A stretch of DNA of 64,000 bases from Methanoregulaceae archaeon UBA467 (GTDB taxonomy: Archaea > Halobacteriota > Methanomicrobia > Methanomicrobiales > Methanospirillaceae), in the NCBI GenBank assembly GCA_002503825.1, contig DASP01000007.1, forward strand, positions 129,267 through 193,266. Reading direction: 5' to 3'. The translations under genes and the position numbers were made by a program. Within the stretch, counting starts at the first letter, position 1. The number at the start of each line of letters is the position of its first letter. Below, piece after piece: positions 35,167 to 42,236 of this stretch. The notes below the pieces were generated by a model, which was given only the letters and a program-made list of their open reading frames with translations, did not search any database and was not told where the DNA came from.

Positions 35167-35700
35167 ATGTCAATACAAATCTTAACCGGACTGATAAAGG
35201 AAAGACTCTCGGTCCTGGCCCGGCATCCTGCATTTTTAGGGTTGCTGATCGGGCTTCTTGCAGCTTTTTCCCAGGCACTGTTAATAAGTGCGGGGGGACC
35301 GGAGGCATACGGGTTCTGTGTCGCCTGCCATACCCGTGACCTTGTCAACGGAATGTCAAATATCGTCGCAGATACCAGCCTTGCACTTGCACCCATTTCA
35401 AAGAATGCAATACTCCCGGTAATGAGCGTGGTAGGAGTCCTGATCGGTGCTTTTGTTGCTTCCCGTTTCAACAAGGAGCATAAGATAAAACGGGCAGATA
35501 CCAGGACCTACATCATATATTTCCTGAGCGGCGTCCTGGTCCTGAACCTCGCAATGATATTTGGCGGTTGTCCGTACCGGGCAGCGCTGCGGACCGGCTA
35601 TGGGGATATCACTGCGCTGCTCTTCATTGTCACCATGGCGATCGGAGTGATCACCGGGACACTCCTGATGCTGAAACGGGCGGAAAAGGAGGAGGTATAG
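35167..35700 (+). CDS. YeeE/YedE-type permease, first half-size subunit
   Basis: 177 aa with about 4-5 membrane segments. Conserved Cys occur in GFCVACHTRDLVNGM and FGGCPYRAALRTG, the motifs of the YeeE/YedE (TsuA-like) sulfur transporters, which carry thiosulfate or related sulfur (and, near selenium genes, selenium). A canonical YeeE is about 350 aa; here the two halves are separate genes that abut exactly (35700/35701). Confidence 0.8.
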   Translation: MSIQILTGLIKERLSVLARHPAFLGLLIGLLAAFSQALLISAGGPEAYGFCVACHTRDLVNGMSNIVADTSLALAPISKNAILPVMSVVGVLIGAFVASRFNKEHKIKRADTRTYIIYFLSGVLVLNLAMIFGGCPYRAALRTGYGDITALLFIVTMAIGVITGTLLMLKRAEKEEV

Positions 35701-36225
35701 ATGGCAACCGGCATCCTTCCTGCTAACATTGCAATTATCGCTGTCCCGGTCTTTACACTCCTTCTCGGGCTGCTCATCGGGTACCTTGCCCAGCGTTCCG
35801 GATACTGCTCGATCGGGGGGTTCAGGGACTATACACTGTTCCGCCATACACGGCTGCTCTCAGGCTACCTGACGCTGATATTCGCAGCGTTTGCCGGGTA
35901 CCTGCTCTTCTGGTTCCTGGTGCCCTCTTCAATGGAGCATTTCTTCTGGCCTCTCACCAGCAATCCGTTTTCCCCGGTACCGGGAGCACCCGGAGGTCTG
36001 AATACGGCCGCGTACATCCTCTTTGCCATTATCCCCGGATTTCTCGTCGGCTTTATTACCGTCCTCCTCGGCGGATGCCCGATCAGGCAGACGGTAATGG
36101 CCTCTGAAGGGAGCTACAAGTCGGCATGGTTCTTTATCGGCATGTGCATCGGATCGATCATCTTTGCACTGCTCGTCTCGGGATGGGTCGTCACCCTGAT
36201 GAAATCACTGGGATTCGGAGCCTGA
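35701..36225 (+). CDS. YeeE/YedE-type permease, second half-size subunit
   Basis: 174 aa, about 4-5 membrane segments. SGYCSIGGFRDYTLFRHT and LLGGCPIRQTVMASEGS carry the conserved Cys. It begins right after the stop of the first half, with a GGAGGT site inside the preceding gene. The two should assemble into one transporter; sequence similarity between the halves is in the Cys motifs. Confidence 0.8.
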   Translation: MATGILPANIAIIAVPVFTLLLGLLIGYLAQRSGYCSIGGFRDYTLFRHTRLLSGYLTLIFAAFAGYLLFWFLVPSSMEHFFWPLTSNPFSPVPGAPGGLNTAAYILFAIIPGFLVGFITVLLGGCPIRQTVMASEGSYKSAWFFIGMCIGSIIFALLVSGWVVTLMKSLGFGA

Positions 36226-36252
36226 ACGGAAGAGTAAATCAGGGGTTTTTAT

Positions 36253-37440
36253 ATGACACGATCATCATTCTTTTTCTTTTGTGAGGAGATCCAGCCCGAA
36301 CGGCTCGAATGGCTCAAAGAGTGCCTTACCGTGCCTGAAAGGCCTCCGTCAGGGCCACCGGATGATAACCACCGGGTGCACTGCACACTCTATCTCACCG
36401 GAGATACACTTTTCAGTCTCATCGCACCCGCATCGCGTCAGGCCTGGGATACCATTGCAGGTTCGGCCGGCGTTGAAATAATTGCCGACGGTGACGAGCT
36501 TGAACTGCACGGCATCACACCACTCGTAACCTCCGCGTTCCCCGGAGCCAGGATCGCGGGAGGAAAAGCGGCTGGCGATTCTTTCTGGCACATGGTCATC
36601 TCCCGCCTGGCGCTGAACAAAGAAGGCATGAGAATGGCCGGGTTTCTCCTCTGCCATGGCCCGTATATAAGCAGGGTGCCGGTATTTGCCCTCCGGTTCC
36701 TTGAATCAGCTCTTTTGAGGGGGATATCCCCCGAGCTATATGCCTATCTTGACGGTGTTCATGCAGTTCATACCGGGCAGAGGCCGTCAGAGTTCCTGAA
36801 TATCGGGAAAGAGATCTCAAATCTTGCCGATAAGGCTGTCACATCAGGGAAAGATCCCTGGTTTTCAGCCTGTTCCCGGTGCTCGGCCGCCCGGGGATAT
36901 TACCTCCAGAATCCTTCAACCGGCATCTGCGAGTCGTCTTCCTGCATCAGTGCCATGACAATACGGAACTTAAAGGAGATACTCGGGAGGTTTCCCTATC
37001 CGCATCCTATCCTTTCCCACATGTGCGGGGGAACTGCCGGTACGAGCCCCGATGAATCACCCGGACTCGTGGTGTTCATCACAAAAACCCCCTATTACGC
37101 AGAATGGACATTCGGGGGCATTTCACTGGCCGTAGCTGCTGCAATGGGGGGGATCAGGACCACGGTTGTTTTTATTGAGCAGGGGGTTTATTCGGTTGTC
37201 GGGACCCACGAGGTCAGCCAGGGCGACCGTATCTTCAACGTGCAGGAGATGATTATGGCGACCGGGGATGTACCAGGCCTTAATTATGTGGCTTATACTC
37301 CTTCACTTGATAAAAGGAACATAAAAATCGAAGAAATGTTTGACATGGTCAGACCCATACACGGAACTGACCTTGCCGGCATTATCCGGGAGCAATCTGA
37401 ATCGAACCATACCAGGAGTACCAGAGTATTTCTATTCTGA
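36253..37440 (+). CDS. Two-domain DsrE-like protein
   Basis: 395 aa. The C-terminal third (VVFITKTPYYAEWTFGGISLAVAA, then TTVVFIEQGVYSVVGTH) has the DsrE/DsrF fold pattern; the N-terminal 150 residues look like a divergent second copy (FFFCEEIQPERLEWL, LYLTGDTLFSLI). Between them is a Cys cluster, CSRCSAARGYY and CESSSC. DsrE proteins carry persulfide sulfur between donors. The gene sits between the permease genes and a TusA-like gene. Confidence 0.65.
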   Translation: MTRSSFFFFCEEIQPERLEWLKECLTVPERPPSGPPDDNHRVHCTLYLTGDTLFSLIAPASRQAWDTIAGSAGVEIIADGDELELHGITPLVTSAFPGARIAGGKAAGDSFWHMVISRLALNKEGMRMAGFLLCHGPYISRVPVFALRFLESALLRGISPELYAYLDGVHAVHTGQRPSEFLNIGKEISNLADKAVTSGKDPWFSACSRCSAARGYYLQNPSTGICESSSCISAMTIRNLKEILGRFPYPHPILSHMCGGTAGTSPDESPGLVVFITKTPYYAEWTFGGISLAVAAAMGGIRTTVVFIEQGVYSVVGTHEVSQGDRIFNVQEMIMATGDVPGLNYVAYTPSLDKRNIKIEEMFDMVRPIHGTDLAGIIREQSESNHTRSTRVFLF

Positions 37441-37457
37441 TACCCGGGGGGAAATCT

Positions 37458-37682
37458 ATGGAACAGAACGAAATGAAAGACTTCACTGAACTGACCTGTA
37501 CAAACCTGATGATTAAACTTAAAATTCTGCTTAACAGGACCCCGCCCGGCGAGGAGATACACTTCTTCGCTACCCGTGAACAGGTGGACAATACATGTAC
37601 ACCATTTACCAGCCACGGGTATGCCGTGGAGTGCGAGCAGTCGGGCGAAAACCGGTACATAGTGCAGATTGGTAAAAAATAA
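37458..37682 (+). CDS. TusA/SirA-like protein with altered active-site motif
   Basis: 74 aa. The fold pattern fits TusA (ELTCTNLMIKLKILLNRTPPGEEIHFFAT, then the C-terminal GENRYIVQIGKK). The normal CPxP motif reads CTNL here, keeping only the sulfur-carrying Cys (residue 14). It is the last gene of the sulfur operon, 17 bases after the DsrE-like gene. It should accept a persulfide from the DsrE partner. Confidence 0.68.
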   Translation: MEQNEMKDFTELTCTNLMIKLKILLNRTPPGEEIHFFATREQVDNTCTPFTSHGYAVECEQSGENRYIVQIGKK

Positions 37683-37998
37683 AAAAATTAAAGACTTTTT
37701 CCGGGCAGGATTGGCACAAAACAGGTTTTCGGGACGCAGAGTCTTCTGGTCGTGGATATCCAGATTTATCGCCCAGTTTTTAAGAATCCCTGAATAACTT
37801 TTTGGTCACCGTGGCCATCCGGACAAGGGCATTTGACAGGGTTGATATCCGGGCCTGTAGTCCGGATAAAGATAAAAAAGAGGATTATCATTCACATGAG
37901 ATAATCCTGCCATTATTCAGACGATTTTTTCCATCCGGTACATGACATCCCCGGTGTGACCAGCAGGAATCTTAGAGATATGGTGAAAAAATAAGGGA
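37683..37998. other. Convergent intergenic region
   Basis: About 315 bases between the sulfur operon and the convergent formate dehydrogenase genes. It holds the hairpin at 37881-37908 and several A/T runs, and no gene. Confidence 0.5.
37881..37908. terminator. Hairpin between convergent operons
   Basis: aggattatc (37881-37889) and gataatcct (37900-37908) pair perfectly over 9 bp around a 10-base loop. Lying between two operons that converge, it probably serves transcript ends. Confidence 0.5.
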
Positions 37999-39174
37999 TT
38001 AGTTTGAATAGTCAGACTTCCCCAGTTTGGGTTCGAAGGCTGAATCTCCCTCTACCCTGATGGCATGTGAGAACTTAGCCAGCGGGATGTCCATGGCGCA
38101 GAGCTCCTCGCACTGCCCGCAGTTGACGCAGGAGTCCGAGATGTGTGCAAACCTGCGCATGTGGAACATGGGGTTCGGCGGGACCTCGCCGGGTTTGACC
38201 ATGTACTGCTTCCCCTTGAACGTCTTGGCAGCCGGGTAGCAGACCGGGCAGTTCTCGATACAGGAGTAGCACTTGATGCACCGGGAAGTCTCCTTCTGGA
38301 TAGACCCCCAGAGATCTTTCGAGAGTGCTTCAAAGTCTCTCTTCCGCCACTTCTCGCCGAGCTTGATCATCGCTCCTTCGACTTTTCCGCGCATCTCCAG
38401 CCCTTTCGGGTCCGGAGCCTGTGTGCCCACGGCGTTGTCCTTCATGGCCCTGGAGAGGAGATCCGCTCCCTTGTCACTGCAGACCTCGACAAAGGTTGCC
38501 TTCCCTGCCTTGTCACCGATGACTCCCCAGTTTCCGCAGGCAAGATCCGCCTGGCGCGGGACCTTGTAGAGGCAGCGCCGGCAGTTGGTCCGCCGGCCAT
38601 AGCCCTCGTCCTCCAGCTCATCGATCTTGATGCCCTTGTGGCCGCCCTCGTACTCGATGATGAACTGGCCCTTGTCGATCTCCTCCTTGTGGACGGTGTC
38701 CGGGTCCACCCCGAACTTCTCCTTGATCATCTTTCGCGCCATGACAGGGCTCACCGTGCCACCGCAGTTGACCCCGATGAGGAGGAGGTTGGAGAGGTCG
38801 ATCTTCTTCCGCTTTGCATACTCGTGGAGAGCCATGACGTCGCAGCCTTTCACGGTCATTCCGAGTTTCATCCCCTTGGATTTCTCGAGAATCTTTACCG
38901 CAGGGTTCGCCATCAGCAGTGAGCCACAGTGGAGTGACCCTGCCGTGTCCTTGAGCTGCTTTGGATCGGTTATGAGTACAGGTACCGCGTCATAGACATC
39001 CTGGCCTCTTTTCACTGCCAGGACCGCATCAATGATCTTGTTCTCGAGTGCGTATTTGAGCAGGCTGGTTACCGCACCACCGCATTCGGCCTTTTTCGCA
39101 ATATCCTGGTCATTGGTCCATGTGTATAACATGTCCCCCTTCTTCACGCCGGGTTTTCCGCCAAAGAGTGACAT
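37999..39174 (-). CDS. fdhB: F420-dependent formate dehydrogenase, beta subunit
   Basis: 391 aa. It belongs to the FrhB/FdhB family: CGGAVTSLLKYALENK near the N-terminus, NCRRCLYKVPRQADLACGNWG in the middle, and two 4Fe-4S motifs at the C-terminus (CIKCYSCIENCPVCYP and CVNCGQCEELCAMDIP). It holds FAD and reduces F420 (or delivers electrons to heterodisulfide reductase) with electrons from FdhA. It starts directly after fdhA, with GAGG before the ATG. Codon use is strongly biased toward C/G endings, as expected for a highly expressed gene. Confidence 0.95.
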   Translation of the reverse strand: MSLFGGKPGVKKGDMLYTWTNDQDIAKKAECGGAVTSLLKYALENKIIDAVLAVKRGQDVYDAVPVLITDPKQLKDTAGSLHCGSLLMANPAVKILEKSKGMKLGMTVKGCDVMALHEYAKRKKIDLSNLLLIGVNCGGTVSPVMARKMIKEKFGVDPDTVHKEEIDKGQFIIEYEGGHKGIKIDELEDEGYGRRTNCRRCLYKVPRQADLACGNWGVIGDKAGKATFVEVCSDKGADLLSRAMKDNAVGTQAPDPKGLEMRGKVEGAMIKLGEKWRKRDFEALSKDLWGSIQKETSRCIKCYSCIENCPVCYPAAKTFKGKQYMVKPGEVPPNPMFHMRRFAHISDSCVNCGQCEELCAMDIPLAKFSHAIRVEGDSAFEPKLGKSDYSN

Positions 39175-41244
39175 TTATTTCGCCTCCGCAATCTTCTCGA
39201 CCTTCACAGAACAGGCCTTGAACTCCGGGATCTTGGCTATCGGGTCAAGCGCATTGTTGGTAAGGACATTTGCCGCACACTCCTTAAAGTGGAACGGCAT
39301 GAACATCACACCTTTCATGATATCAGGAGTAACCCTGGCAGGGACATTGACGGTTCCGCGCCTGCTCGTGGCCTTTACCATCTCTTTATCCTTGATCCCG
39401 AGTGCTTTGGCATCCTCGGTGTTGATCTCGATCCATCCGGTAGGCTCCTCGGCCTCGAGCGACTCTGACCGGCGGGTCATGGTGCCGGTGTGCCAGTGCC
39501 AGAGGCAGCGGCCGGTAGTGAGGATGAACGGGTACTCGGCATCGGGCACTTCCGCCGCCGGCTTGTATGGGACACCGAAGAACTGACCGAGTCCGTCGGG
39601 GTGTGCAAACTTCTCCCTGTGCAGGATCGGAGTTCCGGGGTGGTCGGCAGCCGGGCAGGGCCAGTGGAGGGCCTCGGGCTTGTTTAACCGTGCATAGTTC
39701 ATACCTGCGTATGACGGTGTAACCTTGGCAATCTCGGTGAAGATGTCCTCTGCACTCTTCCATGCAAACTGTTTCCCGTATCCCAGTTTTGCGGCGATAT
39801 CAGCCATAATCTGCCAGTCGAGTTTTGCCTGTCCCGGCGGGTCCTGTGCCTTTCTCCACATCTGGACACGGCGCTCGGTACTGGTCTGGGTACCGTCCTT
39901 CTCTGCATAGCAGCAGGCTGGGAGTACTACGTCTGCGAGCTCCGCGGTCTCGGACATGAAGATGTCCTGCACAACCAGGAATTCAAGGTTCTTGAATGCC
40001 TTCTCCACATGGTGGAGGTCGGGGTCGGAGATCATCGGGTTTTCACCCATGATGTACATGCACTTCAGTTCGCCCGGGTTGTCAGCGAGGACATCCATCA
40101 TGGTGGTCACTTCGTACCCGTTCTTGGCCTCGGCGATGCCGTCAGGGAAGCCCCATGCGTCGGCAAACTTCTTGTTGGCGGCTTCGTCGATGACCTTCTG
40201 GTACCCGGTAAAGACGACCGGCAGTGCTCCCATGTCGCAGGCACCCTGCACGTTGTTCTGGCCACGGAGTGCGTTTACACCACTTCCGGGCTTGCCCAGG
40301 TTGCCGGTCAGCATCTGGATGTTGGCGACCGACCTGACATTGTCAACTCCCGTGGTGTGCTGGGTAATCCCCATGGAATAGAGGATGCAGGCAGACTCGG
40401 CTTTCGCGAACCACTCGGTGGCGGTCTTGAGCTGCGCTACAGGGATGCCAGAGATCTTTGAGACATTCTCCAGGGAATACTCTGGTTTCATGACCTCTTC
40501 TTTCAGCTTGTCAAAATCCTTGGTCCGCTTTGCGATGAACTCCTTGTCTTCCCAGCCGTTTTTAAGGATCTCCTGCATCATACCATTCAGGATGGCAACA
40601 TCCGATCCGGAACGGAACTGCATATAAAGGTCAGCCTGCTTACCCGTCGGGGTAAAGCGGGGATCTGCGTAGATGATCTTCGCACCACGGGCCTTGGCCT
40701 GCATCACTTTCCTCCCGATCAGGGGGTGCTGCTCAAAGGTGTTGCTGCCGAGGATGAAACAGCAATTAGAATCTGCAATGTCAAGGATTGAATTGGTCAT
40801 TGCTCCTGAGCCGAAGGTAGAGGCGAGCCCCGCAACCGTTGATGCATGGCAGAGTCGTGCGCAGTGATCTATATGCCTGGTCTTCATGACGCCGCGTGCG
40901 AACTTCATCATCACGTAGTTCTCCTCATTGGAGACACGGGCTGAAGAGAGGCAGGCGCACTCGTCAGGCTTGTACTGCTTGAATTTTTTCGCAATCAGGT
41001 CATAAGCCTCGTCCCAGCTGGCCTCGACAAACTTGCCGTCTTTTTTAATGAGCGGCTTTGTGAGCCGGTCGGGAGCGTTGACAAACTCGTGGGCGTAGGT
41101 CCCTTTCGGGCAGACCTTTCCCTCGTTGACCGGGGAGCGCTGGTAAGGAGCGGTCCCTGTCACTTTACCGTCTGTCACTACAAGATTGAACGAACACCCG
41201 GTCCCACAGTAGGGACAGGTGGTCTGTACGTACTTTGTATTCAT
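39175..41244 (-). CDS. fdhA: Formate dehydrogenase, alpha (catalytic) subunit
   Basis: 689 aa. The N-terminal 4Fe-4S cluster uses C10, C13, C17 and C45 (CPYCGTGC, then CPKG). The catalytic residue at 132 is Cys (ARLCHAST), not selenocysteine. The Mo/W-bis-pterin domains follow the usual order, ending in VTPDIMKGVMFMPFHF. The enzyme oxidises formate to CO2 and feeds electrons to FdhB. It is the first gene of a two-gene operon preceded by an AT-rich promoter region with an inverted repeat. No FdhC transporter lies beside it. Confidence 0.96.
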   Translation of the reverse strand: MNTKYVQTTCPYCGTGCSFNLVVTDGKVTGTAPYQRSPVNEGKVCPKGTYAHEFVNAPDRLTKPLIKKDGKFVEASWDEAYDLIAKKFKQYKPDECACLSSARVSNEENYVMMKFARGVMKTRHIDHCARLCHASTVAGLASTFGSGAMTNSILDIADSNCCFILGSNTFEQHPLIGRKVMQAKARGAKIIYADPRFTPTGKQADLYMQFRSGSDVAILNGMMQEILKNGWEDKEFIAKRTKDFDKLKEEVMKPEYSLENVSKISGIPVAQLKTATEWFAKAESACILYSMGITQHTTGVDNVRSVANIQMLTGNLGKPGSGVNALRGQNNVQGACDMGALPVVFTGYQKVIDEAANKKFADAWGFPDGIAEAKNGYEVTTMMDVLADNPGELKCMYIMGENPMISDPDLHHVEKAFKNLEFLVVQDIFMSETAELADVVLPACCYAEKDGTQTSTERRVQMWRKAQDPPGQAKLDWQIMADIAAKLGYGKQFAWKSAEDIFTEIAKVTPSYAGMNYARLNKPEALHWPCPAADHPGTPILHREKFAHPDGLGQFFGVPYKPAAEVPDAEYPFILTTGRCLWHWHTGTMTRRSESLEAEEPTGWIEINTEDAKALGIKDKEMVKATSRRGTVNVPARVTPDIMKGVMFMPFHFKECAANVLTNNALDPIAKIPEFKACSVKVEKIAEAK

Positions 41245-41763
41245 TTTAACACCTGTATACTCTGGGCCATTATTATCGACATAAAATAAAATTATCTAAA
41301 CGTTATTATCAGAATTTAATGATTATATTTACTTAAATTATAAGTTAATTTAACTCAGTTATCATGGCCCGAATGCCGTGCGCTTCTTACAGCAGACCAT
41401 TGAGGCATACATTTATACCAGTTACAAAGAAATGACCCTCTGCCCTTCTCTAATGACATGGGCAATTGTCCACACAGACCGTAAACTATAATAAAAATCA
41501 TTTATTTTTTCACATGCCCGGGTGAAAACATATAACCCAGGGCACATTTTAACTGTAAATACCAGAATAATTCATGCATTTTTTAGCGTTCCTGCGCGTT
41601 TGTCCCTGATCTAAACTTTGCTGAAATACGCAGGAATACGAGTAAAAACGAAAAATCCTGTGCACTGTCAGGATCAGGATTTATCATTGTTTTTCGCCGG
41701 AAATAGTCATAAAGAATTGATAAAACCGTACCCGAATGATCGGTCCGGAGAAGAAAGAGGGAT
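41245..41763. other. Promoter region of fdhA and intergenic DNA
   Basis: About 520 bases. The first 130 are very AT-rich and contain the inverted repeat at 41333-41353; several TATA-like stretches for the minus strand are possible. The rest holds no gene that I can support. Confidence 0.5.
41333..41353. promoter_or_regulatory. Perfect inverted repeat upstream of fdhA
   Basis: ttaaatta (41333-41340), five bases, taatttaa (41346-41353). It lies about 90-110 bases before the fdhA ATG. It may be a regulator site for formate or growth-state control, or simply AT-rich promoter sequence. Confidence 0.4.
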
Positions 41764-42126
41764 TTACCTCCCCAGTGTAAGGTCTACTCCCCGGTTCATA
41801 CATTCGTATGCTTCTTTCTCCCTGCCAATTTTTTTCAGCGTGAGTCCTTTATTGAACCATGCTTCGGCATGATGAGGATCCAGGTTGATAGCAGTGTCAT
41901 AACACGACAATGCTTCCTCACACCTGCCCAGTTCATCCAGGCAATTCCCTTTTTCATGCCAGGCAGGTACACAATGAGGATCCCCTGCAATTGCCATCTC
42001 TATCTGTTCCAGGGCTCTCTGATAGTCTCCATGGTGTGCCAGTTCCATGGCCATGCGGATTGAATATTCTGCTTCCTTTGATGCAGGGAGCACCGATTTT
42101 GTAGTAAATGATGATATGTTTTCCAT
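41764..42126 (-). CDS. Small TPR protein
   Basis: 120 aa from the ATG at 42126 (MENISSF), with a gaagggg site upstream; a TTG at 42174 is in frame but less likely. Three TPR-type units: YQRALEQIEMAIAGDPHCVPAW, DELGRCEEALSCYDTAINLDP and KIGREKEAYECMNRG. No signal sequence, so cytoplasmic. It is divergent from the large HTH-PAS gene, which may be a functional partner. Confidence 0.8.
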   Translation of the reverse strand: MENISSFTTKSVLPASKEAEYSIRMAMELAHHGDYQRALEQIEMAIAGDPHCVPAWHEKGNCLDELGRCEEALSCYDTAINLDPHHAEAWFNKGLTLKKIGREKEAYECMNRGVDLTLGR

Positions 42127-42236
42127 GATGGTTGATTCCCCTTCTTTGTTGCCAGTGCGATTCAGCCCGGGCAATTCTTTGATGAATTATAAGAGATATT
42201 AACGATTTGCCAACAGATTGTGCATAAAAAGAACGT

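Noticed and set aside
38026..38045. GGTTCGAA-like stretch that resembles a tRNA T-loop
   Set aside because: It lies inside fdhB coding sequence and no acceptor or anticodon stem can be formed; no tRNA was found in the window.
38143..38922. 259-codon plus-strand frame opposite fdhB
   Set aside because: Antisense to a strongly biased, highly conserved gene; typical GC-driven shadow.
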